The translations under genes and the position numbers were made by a program. A stretch of 26,918 nt of DNA, from the IMG/VR virus record IMGVR_UViG_3300044952_001586, positions 1 to 26,918 of that record. One strand, given 5' to 3'. Below the pieces are notes generated by a model. That model was given only the letters and a program-made list of their open reading frames with translations. It had not been told where the DNA came from and searched no databases. Each line of letters begins with the position of its first letter. Position 1 is the stretch's first letter. Below, one piece after another: positions 6,638 through 13,554 of this stretch. The stretch comes from a virus.

Positions 6638-8028
6638 GCCTGTGCCCCCAACCGATCGGCGGCAACGGCATCGAAGGTCTGGCCGCTGGCAAGTAACGTC
6701 ACCGGCACGCCAGGATGATTCTGTTGGAAACGCTTGATGGCCACGTCCACATACTCCGGCGCGATTTCCACCGCCCGTACTTTCCGTCCGGTCCGTTGCC
6801 CGGCAAGCAGCGAGGTGCCGGAGCCGCCGAAGGGTTCGAACACGATTCCGCCCACGTCGGTGAAGGACTCCATGATGTGCACCGGCAAGTCGACCGGAAA
6901 CACGGCCGGATGGTCGATGTCCTGACCGATCTTGCCCTTGTGCCGCATGATGCGAATCACGCTGTCGGGTATGCGGTGGTCCTGGGTGGGGGTGCCGGAA
7001 TGCGTCCAGCCCCCAACCTCACCATCCTTGCCGCGCATGGCTGTCGATGAGCCATCGGCGCGCAGGTGCGTTTCCTGCCCGGCGAATTTGCACGGCACGA
7101 TCTTGTTGGGTTTGCGGCTCTGGCGGTTGAAGTGGAAAACGAATTCGAAACTCGGGGCCAGTCGGCCAGACCAATCGCCAGGCATCCCCGGCCCCTGGTC
7201 CCAGACATACCAGGCGAAGCGCCGCCAACCTTGGGCGCGCATCCAGTCGAGCCAGCCGTTCCAGTAGGGGAGCACTTCATTGTCGCGATGGATCAGTCCC
7301 AGGTTGACCAGGACCTGGCCATCGGCGGCCATGGGCAGTCGGGCGAAGACGCCGCACATCAGGTCATCCCAATCGACGATGGCGTTGGTGTAGTCACGTT
7401 GGCTGCCATAGGGCGGCGAGGTGAAGCACAGATCGGCGGCCTCTCCAGCCATCAGCGCTGCAACCACATCGGCGTTGGCGGCGTCGCCACAGATCAGGCG
7501 GTGCGCACCCAACTGCCAGACATCGCCCAGGCGGGAGACAGGATTGGCCGGGACGTCGGGCACCTCATCGGCGGCCTCCGGCTCGTCCGGACCCAGCGCG
7601 GCTTCCTCATCAACTGCAACAGCCTCGGCGAGCAGTCGTTCGATCTCAGCGTCATCGAAACCGGTGTGCAGCAGGTCATAGCCAGCCTCCTGCAACTCAG
7701 CCAGTTCCAGGGCCAGCAGTTCCTCGTCCCAGCCTGCCTGCAAGGCGAGTTGGTTGTCGCCGATCACGTAGGCCCGTTTCTGGGTTGGGCTCAGATGGCC
7801 CAACTCAATCACCGGCACTTCGGCCAGCCCCAACTTGCGAGCGGCTGCCAGACGACCGTGGCCAGCGATGAGGCCGTTGTTGCCATCCACCAGGAGGGGA
7901 TTGGTCCAGCCGTATTCCACGATGCTGGCGGCGATCTTGGCCACCTGCGCCTCGGAGTGGGTCCGGGGATTGCGGGCAAAGGGGATGAGCGTCTCGACCT
8001 TGCGGTATTCGACGGCGAGCGTGTTCAG
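6634..8028 (-). CDS. ParB-domain / DNA methyltransferase fusion (SPPY type), probable CTG start
   Basis: A second, diverged ParB-methyltransferase. The ParB part contains WTNPLLVDGNNGLIAGHGRL and the methylase part shows SPPY followed by FGGSGTS (beta-class order). SPPY is commonest in N4-cytosine enzymes. The first ATG/GTG/TTG in frame is GTG at 7944, but that cuts off the start of the ParB domain (AVEYRKVETLIPFARNPRTH). The frame is open further up, and CTG at 8028 lies eight bases after GGAG, giving 464 aa. Family members I recall begin with this LNTLAVEY-like segment, so CTG initiation is my preferred reading; a lost ATG is the alternative. The acidic linker (DEEAALGPDEPEAADE) separates the two domains. 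Confidence 0.85.
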   Translation of the reverse strand: MNTLAVEYRKVETLIPFARNPRTHSEAQVAKIAASIVEYGWTNPLLVDGNNGLIAGHGRLAAARKLGLAEVPVIELGHLSPTQKRAYVIGDNQLALQAGWDEELLALELAELQEAGYDLLHTGFDDAEIERLLAEAVAVDEEAALGPDEPEAADEVPDVPANPVSRLGDVWQLGAHRLICGDAANADVVAALMAGEAADLCFTSPPYGSQRDYTNAIVDWDDLMCGVFARLPMAADGQVLVNLGLIHRDNEVLPYWNGWLDWMRAQGWRRFAWYVWDQGPGMPGDWSGRLAPSFEFVFHFNRQSRKPNKIVPCKFAGQETHLRADGSSTAMRGKDGEVGGWTHSGTPTQDHRIPDSVIRIMRHKGKIGQDIDHPAVFPVDLPVHIMESFTDVGGIVFEPFGGSGTSLLAGQRTGRKVRAVEIAPEYVDVAIKRFQQNHPGVPVTLLASGQTFDAVAADRLGAQA

Positions 8029-8062
8029 ATCAAGGACTCCGAATTGGCGCGTGCTGCGCTGG

Positions 8063-8101
8063 AAACGACAAAGCCCGCCGACGAGCAGACCGTGGGCGGG
8101 C
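8063..8101 (-). terminator. possible intrinsic terminator or attenuator before the SPPY methyltransferase
   Basis: On the minus strand GCCCGCC (8101-8095) pairs with GGCGGGC (8079-8073) around a 15-base loop, followed by TTTGTCGTTT. The U-tract is interrupted, so termination may be partial. It lies only about 35 bases before the CTG start, leaving no room for a promoter between, which suggests read-through control. Confidence 0.45.
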
Positions 8102-8120
8102 TCAGGAAATCAGTTCGGGG

Positions 8121-8164
8121 TGCAAACCTGCAAACCCCGCAAACCCTGCAAACCTCGGTTTGCA
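8121..8164 (+). repeat. iteron-like TGCAAACC repeats
   Basis: Four direct copies of (T/C)GCAAACC lie at 8121-8128, 8129-8136, 8138-8145 and 8147-8154, spaced 8-9 bp apart, followed by one inverted copy GGTTTGCA at 8157-8164. Regular spacing of this kind is typical of sites bound by a replication initiator or repressor. A related set lies at 9641-9810. A separate hairpin (TCGCCTCC/GGAGGCGA, 8192-8215) is next to it. Confidence 0.7.
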
Positions 8165-8191
8165 GTCGGACACTATCGAAAGGCCGCGCTC

Positions 8192-8215
8192 TCGCCTCCC
8201 GCATGGCGGAGGCGA
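8192..8215. other. perfect inverted repeat
   Basis: TCGCCTCC (8192-8199) and GGAGGCGA (8208-8215) form an 8-bp stem with an 8-base loop. No T-run follows on either strand, so it is not an obvious terminator. It lies between the iterons and the tandem terminators and could belong to an origin or an operator. Confidence 0.5.
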
Positions 8216-8256
8216 CAGGAAGGACCCGTTGAATATCTGCCGACCATCTGACACTC

Positions 8257-8281
8257 AAAAAATGACCACCCGAAGGTGGTC
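8257..8281 (-). terminator. rho-independent terminator (second of tandem pair)
   Basis: Read on the minus strand: GACCACC, loop TTCG, GGTGGTC, then ATTTTTT. It has a 7-bp GC-rich stem with a stable UUCG tetraloop and a six-base U-tract. It terminates transcripts coming from the RuvC/DUF6362 genes. Confidence 0.85.
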
Positions 8282-8283
8282 AG

Positions 8284-8306
8284 AAAAACCTTCCGTTGCG
8301 GAAGGT
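8284..8306 (-). terminator. rho-independent terminator (first of tandem pair)
   Basis: Read on the minus strand: ACCTTCCG, loop CAA, CGGAAGGT, then TTTT. The stem is 8 bp and perfect. Together with the neighbouring UUCG terminator it makes a strong boundary between the RuvC/DUF6362 unit and the methyltransferase genes. Between here and 8454 I see nothing further. Confidence 0.85.
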
Positions 8307-8454
8307 CAGGGAGCTTGTGCGTCTGGTCGACGATAGCGAAATCCTACGGGAAAACCGCCCGAAATGTTGCAGCTGGCGAAAGCCGCTTCGACCCGCATCC
8401 ATCCTCGGAATCTCCTATTGACCTGCGATTCCCGGCAAATTGCCGCAACTCCCC

Positions 8455-8874
8455 TCATAGAGTCGGTGCACTCGCGAAACGTCCAGCTCGAAGTGGGATG
8501 TGTTGATTCAGGTTGTCGGCGACGACCCGCAATGCCCGCTGCCAGCGCCGCCACGCCGTGGTGCGATCGCAGCCGAAGCGCCGGCAGACATCCTTCCACT
8601 CGTACTCCTTGGCTCGCATCCAGATAAGGTGGCGCTGCTCCTCTTCCAGCCACTGCACCCAGCGCATGGCCTCCAGCATCCGCTCGATGGCCTCGGGGCT
8701 GGGCGGCAGGGGCCGCAGTTCGATGTCCTCGCCGGACATGGCCTCCCACTCCTGGCGGGCGAACAACGGCCAGACGGTGAAGTATCCCTGCACCCGCACA
8801 CGGGGCAGTCGCCGGCTGGTGTGCACCGTCTCCTGGAAGCGAGCGGCCACGTCCTCGATGGTCCATTCAGCCAT
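8455..8874 (-). CDS. DUF6362-like helix-turn-helix protein
   Basis: A 139-aa protein starting MAEWTIEDVAARFQETVHTS. The N-terminal part (RLPRVRVQGYFTVWPLFAR) and the C-terminal sigma-factor-like helix-turn-helix (EWKDVCRRFGCDRTTAWRRW) match the pattern I recall for DUF6362 phage proteins. It probably binds DNA and regulates phage genes; the target is unknown. ATG 8874 is used rather than upstream in-frame starts because it begins the conserved domain and overlaps the upstream gene by only eight bases. It is the last gene before the tandem terminators. Confidence 0.8.
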   Translation of the reverse strand: MAEWTIEDVAARFQETVHTSRRLPRVRVQGYFTVWPLFARQEWEAMSGEDIELRPLPPSPEAIERMLEAMRWVQWLEEEQRHLIWMRAKEYEWKDVCRRFGCDRTTAWRRWQRALRVVADNLNQHIPLRAGRFASAPTL

Positions 8875-9082
8875 GGTGGCCTCCCTTCCCCGACTCGCCA
8901 TAGAGCCGCTCGCCGATGCGCCGGATGAACTCGCGTTCGACGAAATCCAGGCGATCGTCGGCCTCGGCAACCACCAGGATGTGTTGGCCGCGCCAGCCGT
9001 CCCGCTTCACGGCTTCCAGGTCGGTGGCCTCGGGCAGGTGACGGGCCAGGGGGCTGCGGTAGCGTGGTTCCGGGATCTTCAT
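8867..9082 (-). CDS. 71-aa hypothetical protein
   Basis: The protein starts MKIPEPRYRSPLARHLPEAT at ATG 9082 with GGAGG upstream in the end of the RuvC-like gene, whose stop it overlaps by one codon-step (9079-9082). It contains LEAVKRDGWRGQHILVVAEADDRL and a helical FVEREFIRRIGERLYG, and a Gly/His tail GKGGHHG. No known family or motif is recognised. It lies between a Holliday-junction-type nuclease and an HTH regulator in one operon. Confidence 0.72.
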   Translation of the reverse strand: MKIPEPRYRSPLARHLPEATDLEAVKRDGWRGQHILVVAEADDRLDFVEREFIRRIGERLYGESGKGGHHG

Positions 9083-9549
9083 GCGCCCACCTCCTGAGTC
9101 TCGATGGCGAAATGGAGTAGCGCCAGGGCATCCGCCTCGTTGTCGTCGCGGGGGGTGTAACCACGCGCCGTGGCTGCCGCGACCATGTCGGCCTTGCCGG
9201 CGTTGCCCTTGCCCGTGGCGTGCTTCTTGATCGTGCCCACCGGCACGCCCTGGTATGGGATGGCGTGGTGTTCGCACCAGGACGTCAGTGTGGCCATGAA
9301 GCCGCCGTAGGCGTGGGCGGCATCGATGCCCGCGTGCCGACGCACCTCCTCGAAGTAGACGACATCAATGCCGTCGCCGCTGTGCTTGATCTCGGTGAGC
9401 CATTTACGAAACCGTAGGTAGCGCATGCCGCCGCCCTCGAAGCGCTGCGGCTTGAAGTCCTCGGTGTCGCTGATGATCTGGCCGTCCTTGAGGCGGATGG
9501 CCCAGCCGGTGTGGGTGCCCAGGTCCAGGGCAAGGATGGCGGTGTTCAT
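9079..9549 (-). CDS. RuvC-like Holliday junction resolvase
   Basis: A 156-aa protein starting MNTAILALDLGTHTGWAIRL. This is the RNase-H-like fold of RuvC: the first catalytic aspartate is in ALDLGTHTGW (about residue 9), a glutamate is in VVYFEEVRRH, and the C-terminal acidic pair is in RDDNEADALAL. Between them is the KKHATGKGNAGKADM segment usual in phage RuvC-like enzymes. It should resolve branched DNA during phage replication, recombination or packaging. ATG 9549 follows TGGAGG. The length is near that of other phage members (150-170 aa). Confidence 0.88.
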   Translation of the reverse strand: MNTAILALDLGTHTGWAIRLKDGQIISDTEDFKPQRFEGGGMRYLRFRKWLTEIKHSGDGIDVVYFEEVRRHAGIDAAHAYGGFMATLTSWCEHHAIPYQGVPVGTIKKHATGKGNAGKADMVAAATARGYTPRDDNEADALALLHFAIETQEVGA

Positions 9550-9590
9550 CGTCCAACCTCCATCTGGCCACCCAGACCAGACTGCCCTCC

Positions 9591-9628
9591 ACGTAGGAGA
9601 GAGGGAGTCTGTGCTCCCTCTCCTACGT
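9591..9628. other. large inverted repeat upstream of the RuvC-like gene
   Basis: ACGTAGGAGAGAGGGAG (9591-9607) and CTCCCTCTCCTACGT (9614-9628) are complementary apart from a two-base bulge, around a six-base loop. A second, overlapping palindrome CTCCTAC-GTA-GTAGGAG follows at 9619-9635. No U-tract is present, so a cruciform origin element or operator is likelier than a terminator. Confidence 0.65.
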
Positions 9629-9640
9629 AGTAGGAGGGGG

Positions 9641-9810
9641 TCCGCATGCAAACATATGGAGCAAGGTAAATCGTTGATTCATCGGAAAATACGGAAGATT
9701 GCGGAAGCTTGCCGCAAACATCCGCATGCAAACTTCCAGAACACGGAGAATCCTTGTAAATCAATGACATTTGTTTGCAGTCAGTTTGCAGTTTGCGGAA
9801 GTTTGCGGGA
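9641..9810 (+). repeat. TTTGC-type repeats between primase and RuvC-like genes
   Basis: TCCGCATGCAAAC occurs exactly twice, at 9641-9653 and 9721-9733, 80 bp apart. A cluster of GTTTGC(A/G) follows at 9773, 9784, 9791 and 9801, spaced about 7-11 bp. The core is the same as in the 8121-8164 iterons (TGCAAAC/GTTTGCA). The 292 bases between the RuvC-like and primase genes hold these repeats and the palindrome and no convincing ORF. This is a candidate replication origin or control region. Confidence 0.65.
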
Positions 9811-9841
9811 CTTTCCGCAATCATCCTGAGCAGGGATTTCA

Positions 9842-12010
9842 TCAGGCAACGCATGTGTTTTCCTCCTCCTGGTAGATCCAGATTTCGGGGTTTTCGACAG
9901 GGAGTGGCGCCCCGGTCTGGGGGCACTTGTAGTGGGTGGGCAAGACCCGGATCGACTCGGTTAACATTTCGCCCGTGGCCTCATCCGGCGGGCCGATGGC
10001 GCGGTTGAACACCATGCCATCGACGCAGAGATAGCCGTTCCTGCTGCGACCGACCGAGGGCAGGCCATAGGGCTGGTGGTCGCGGAAGTATTTGATGTAG
10101 CCCTTGCTCGCCAGCACGGCCAAGCGCTCGTTGATGGTGCGGGAAGCGCCCAGCCCTGCCTGGCTCTCGAAGGTCTCGGCGAACTGGTTGGCCGTGTAGC
10201 AGCGGCCCTGGCCTGCCTCATCGAACAGGATCTGCAGGATCACGTCATGCTTGCGCCGCCGCTCCGCATCCAGGCGCTCACCGTAGTCCTTCATCACCAG
10301 GCGGTCACTGTCGTCGACCTCGCGCCAGACGCCCTGAATCTTGTCGACGTGCTTGAGTGGGATGCCCGCGCCGTTGCGCAGCTCGAAGATGAGTTGCCGA
10401 GTCGTCCGGGACTCATCGGGGCGGTACAGGATCATCCCGCTGCTGTAATAGCCGCGCAGGCTGCCTGCGCCCGCAAGCGCCTGGAACGGATCTTCCTCGA
10501 ACTGCTTCTTGGCGAGCTTCCGGGTGTGGTGGACCAGGATCACGCCGGCATCCGGGTTCACCTCTTGGCGTAGTCGTTCCACCCGCTGCGACAGGAAGTA
10601 CAGCATGGCACCGTTGTCGTTCTCGCCACCGGCGTCGCCGCCGTCGAACACGTTGCGTATGGGATCGATGGCGATGATGTCGGGCGGCTCGCCGCCGAAG
10701 GCACGCTGGATGGCCGGGATCACCTGCGCCAGGCCTGCGTCGTCGAGGATCAACCGCAGCTGCGGTGTGGCGACGAAATTCACCCGTGCATCCAGTACCC
10801 GATGCGAGGGCAGCCGGATGCCTTTCACCCGCTCGCGCAGGTAGTAGTACTGCACCTCGGCCTGCAGATAGAAGACACGCAGGGGGCGCGCTGGATGCAT
10901 GCCGAGGAAATCTGCGCCCGCTGCCATGTGGGTCAGCCAGGCGAGCAGGAAATCGCTCTTGCCGACCTTTGGCGCGCCGCCGAACACCAGTAGGCTGGCC
11001 GGAGGCAGCACACGAGGCGCAATGAGGTCCAATGGCATCGGCGAATCGTCGTCAAGCATCGCCCCCAGGCTGAAGGTGGGCAGCAGGACCGGGGCCGCCT
11101 TGATCACCCGCCGCTCGCCTTCGCGCAGGAAGCTCGCGACGTCGAACCCCTGCTCGAAGGCATCGGCCGCATCCCAGCCGATGGGCTGATCGGCCGGCGG
11201 CACCAGGATGGCGACCGAGGCAGCTCCCGCCGCCACGCTTGCCCGTGCGGCGGCTTCGGCGTAATCCCAGCCCGGAGGATCACGATCCGGCCAGATCACC
11301 ACGTCCTTGCCGGACAAGGGTGACCAGTCGGTCTTGTCGATGGGCGCCCGCGCGCCGTTCATCGCCGTGGTCGCAGTGATGCCCTGGCGGATCAGCGCAT
11401 CGGCGCACTTCTCGCCTTCTGCCAGGATGACGGTTTCGGCCTGGGCGACGTCTGGCAGGTTGTAGAGTGGCCGGGGGTCGGGGGCGCGGCACATCCGGGC
11501 GCGCACGTCCCAGGGGCGGAACTCCTTGCGGCCCGGTTCCGGATCGTAGCGATAGACGCAGGCGATCAGTTCTCCGGTGGGGCTCAGGTAGTCCCACTTG
11601 GCGGTATGGGGGCCGAGTTCGTCCCTGGGCGCCTCTGTGCGTGCAGGCGTCGGCTGGGCCAGGGACTGACCTGCCAACCGGGCAGCGGCCTCCATCACCG
11701 CGCCGAAGTCGCGCCGGCTGTCCAGTCCGTGGCAGAGTCCGATGAGCTCGAACACATCACCGCCCTGACCCGTGGCGTGGTCGAGCCACAGCCCCGCCTT
11801 GTCGCCGTCGAGCGCCACCTCCAGGCTGTCACCCGGATCGCCGTGGAGGTTGCCCACAACGAATTTGTGGCCGCGCATCTTTCCTGCTGGAAACAGCGCA
11901 TGTAACACCGAAGGCAGCCGGGCGAGCAGTTCGGCGCGCAGGATTTCGCGTTGTGCGGTCAGGTCGACCCGGATGCCAGTGATCGGTGGCACCTCGTTGA
12001 AATCAAGCAC
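9842..12010 (-). CDS. phage primase-helicase (TOPRIM plus RecA-like ATPase)
   Basis: A 722-aa protein. Counting from GTG 12010, TOPRIM-type acidic motifs appear as VILAEGEKCADAL (about 195-205) and WPDRD (about 240-244). A RepA/RecA-like ATPase follows with Walker A GGAPKVGKS (about 344-352), Walker B DIIAIDPI and a downstream VILVHHTRK. The N-terminus (FPAGKMRGHKFVVGNLHG) looks like a degenerate primase head without zinc ligands. It probably primes and unwinds at the element's origin. GTG 12010 is chosen because GGAGG lies six bases before it; GTG 12037 is possible. It overlaps the upstream gene by eight bases. Confidence 0.88.
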   Translation of the reverse strand: MLDFNEVPPITGIRVDLTAQREILRAELLARLPSVLHALFPAGKMRGHKFVVGNLHGDPGDSLEVALDGDKAGLWLDHATGQGGDVFELIGLCHGLDSRRDFGAVMEAAARLAGQSLAQPTPARTEAPRDELGPHTAKWDYLSPTGELIACVYRYDPEPGRKEFRPWDVRARMCRAPDPRPLYNLPDVAQAETVILAEGEKCADALIRQGITATTAMNGARAPIDKTDWSPLSGKDVVIWPDRDPPGWDYAEAAARASVAAGAASVAILVPPADQPIGWDAADAFEQGFDVASFLREGERRVIKAAPVLLPTFSLGAMLDDDSPMPLDLIAPRVLPPASLLVFGGAPKVGKSDFLLAWLTHMAAGADFLGMHPARPLRVFYLQAEVQYYYLRERVKGIRLPSHRVLDARVNFVATPQLRLILDDAGLAQVIPAIQRAFGGEPPDIIAIDPIRNVFDGGDAGGENDNGAMLYFLSQRVERLRQEVNPDAGVILVHHTRKLAKKQFEEDPFQALAGAGSLRGYYSSGMILYRPDESRTTRQLIFELRNGAGIPLKHVDKIQGVWREVDDSDRLVMKDYGERLDAERRRKHDVILQILFDEAGQGRCYTANQFAETFESQAGLGASRTINERLAVLASKGYIKYFRDHQPYGLPSVGRSRNGYLCVDGMVFNRAIGPPDEATGEMLTESIRVLPTHYKCPQTGAPLPVENPEIWIYQEEENTCVA

Positions 12011-12416
12011 ACGCAGCCTCCCGCAGAGCCTGGGCACGAGGCTGGCTGCGACTGGATTTGGCTGACTTTATGGGCTTCCAGAGCGCATCCTCGTTCACCA
12101 GATAGCCGGCCTTGGCCGCCACCTCCCGCACGAAATCGAGATCGATGCCGATCAGGTCGCACCAGAAACCGAGGCCCGAACCGCTTACCAGGAAGCGTCG
12201 TGCACGGTGGCGCTGGTTGTCGTCGCGGCCGATGGCATCGCCAATGGCCTGGGCAATCATCGCCACCCAAAGTTTCGTTTCCGGGCAGACCGTGACCACA
12301 TGGCGCAGCAGGACTCGCTGAACCGCCTGGATGCCGATGTGGGGCCGAGCCGGCGACCACATCTCCATGCCGCCCTGCGCGTTGAAACGGATCTTTGCTT
12401 TGGTTTTTGGTTTCAT
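12003..12416 (-). CDS. hypothetical phage protein
   Basis: A 137-aa protein starting MKPKTKAKIRFNAQGGMEMW. ATG 12416 follows GGAG at seven bases and overlaps the nuclease stop (ATGA). The N- and C-termini are basic (KSAKSSRSQPRAQALREAACA). The middle contains RVLLRHVVTVCPETKLWVAMIAQAI, which alternates hydrophobic and polar residues rather than being a membrane helix. Position between a recombination nuclease and the primase suggests a replication accessory, but no family is recognised. Confidence 0.75.
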   Translation of the reverse strand: MKPKTKAKIRFNAQGGMEMWSPARPHIGIQAVQRVLLRHVVTVCPETKLWVAMIAQAIGDAIGRDDNQRHRARRFLVSGSGLGFWCDLIGIDLDFVREVAAKAGYLVNEDALWKPIKSAKSSRSQPRAQALREAACA

Positions 12417-13147
12417 TGGGTTCTCCAACAACGGTTAGCCCAGGCGCACATGCGGCATTCGACGTGCGATGGTTCGGTGGTCATGCGAGGGAGTTGGTCG
12501 CCAGCCTCTGTGGCGGAGATCACCTTCACCGCCCGGTCCGACATGCGTTGCGCCAGGGCGGCATCGAATGGAACACGCTCGGCGTAGATCTCCATCGTGT
12601 CGGCGTTTACCGCAGTGAATAGGGCCGGGTGCTTGTAAAGTTCGAGATAGGCCTGGTAGATCGCCACCTGGGCGGCGTACACGGGTTTGGAAACGGCGAG
12701 ATGCCGCTTCTCCAGATCGCGCCAGGATTTGCCACCGAGGCACTTTGACTCCCAAAGCGCCGGGTAGGCGAAGCCCTCCGGGCCGCCGACGATCACGCCA
12801 TCGATATGCCCCTGCAGCCGGCCATCGAGCAGGCTGAAGCCGAACTGCTGGCCATCCCGGCCATGGGTGCGCAGGTCGAACCCAGCCAGACGCAGCCAGT
12901 TCACCATCTGCGCTTCGTTGTCGTGACCACGCTCGAAGATTCGCAGGATGCGCCCGGAGAATTCCTTGCCTGGATCCACCGGCGCGGCGGCGTACTCGAA
13001 CTGCAGGGCGCGCTCGCAGGCCACCCCGAGCCGCGAGGCCCCGAGGTAGGCGCGGCGCTCCTGCTGCCGGGCCTTTGCCTGCATGCCGGCATCGACCAAG
13101 GCGGTGATCTGGCCGGAGAGGGAGGAAGTGGAATTGAAGTCGAGCAT
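12413..13147 (-). CDS. PD-(D/E)XK nuclease, RecB/Cas4-like
   Basis: A 244-aa protein. Visible nuclease motifs are GHIDGV (Asp about 116), LWESK (Glu-x-Lys 133-135) and QVAIY (QxxxY at 160-164). Cysteines at 44, 231, 234 and 240 (CRMCAWANRCW) resemble the four-cysteine iron-sulphur cluster of Cas4/AddB-type nucleases. It probably resects DNA ends to give single strands for the annealing protein encoded nearby. Its start overlaps the DUF6511 stop by one base (TGATG) and its stop overlaps the next start (ATGA). No cas genes are present, so this is a phage exonuclease and not a CRISPR protein. Confidence 0.88.
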   Translation of the reverse strand: MLDFNSTSSLSGQITALVDAGMQAKARQQERRAYLGASRLGVACERALQFEYAAAPVDPGKEFSGRILRIFERGHDNEAQMVNWLRLAGFDLRTHGRDGQQFGFSLLDGRLQGHIDGVIVGGPEGFAYPALWESKCLGGKSWRDLEKRHLAVSKPVYAAQVAIYQAYLELYKHPALFTAVNADTMEIYAERVPFDAALAQRMSDRAVKVISATEAGDQLPRMTTEPSHVECRMCAWANRCWRTQ

Positions 13148-13554
13148 CAGGCTGTCCTCCCTACAGGCCGAACGGGTGCGGACAGCGCCTGCTCATGGGT
13201 GGCGACCATGGCCTCGGTCCAGGCCGTGACGATGGCGTTGACCACCGCCAGGGCCTCGGCCTCGCTGTAGTGGCCCAGGGGCTTGTCAAAGCCGATCTCG
13301 GCGGCCGCCTCGCCGAATGGGCGCAGGCAGGCCCGCATGGCGGCAAGTTCCATCTCGGTCGGATCAATCATGAACACTTCCTCCAGTTCGGGGTCCTTGT
13401 CTTTCCAGGATCCATAGAGGGCATGGAAGGCGGCCTGACACCGGCGCGAGCAGAAGACCCAGTTGCGCGGAACGGAGCGGAGATCGCTGGGCCGGTAACG
13501 GGTGTCCATGTGCCCGAACCCGAAGGTTTGTCGTGTGCAGATGAGGCATTTCAC
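13147..13554 (-). CDS. DUF6511 zinc-finger-like protein
   Basis: A 135-aa protein. An N-terminal CLIC (residues 3-6) and a later FCSRRC (about 34-39) form a likely treble-clef or zinc-ribbon site, with GFGHMDTRYRP between. The rest is helical (MELAAMRACLRPFGEAAAEIG). This arrangement is what I recall as DUF6511, a phage family found beside helicase and nuclease genes; its function is unknown. It overlaps the helicase stop (ATGA at 13551-13554), so it is co-translated with it. Confidence 0.8.
   Translation of the reverse strand: MKCLICTRQTFGFGHMDTRYRPSDLRSVPRNWVFCSRRCQAAFHALYGSWKDKDPELEEVFMIDPTEMELAAMRACLRPFGEAAAEIGFDKPLGHYSEAEALAVVNAIVTAWTEAMVATHEQALSAPVRPVGRTA

Noticed and set aside
8121-8164. 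CRISPR array
   Set aside because: Repeats are only 8 bp, nearly contiguous and without unique spacers; they fit iterons.
7066-8232. 388-aa plus-strand ORF
   Set aside because: Antisense to the SPPY methyltransferase, which has full domain motifs.
8025-8258. 77-aa minus-strand ORF ending in CTGA at the methyltransferase start
   Set aside because: It runs through the iterons and a terminator-like hairpin and has a repeat-derived sequence (EVCRVCGVCRF); likely not a gene, although the CTGA overlap is curious.
12413-13147. Cas4 of a CRISPR system
   Set aside because: The nuclease has Cas4-like cysteines, but no other cas gene or spacer array is present; the surroundings are a phage recombination operon.
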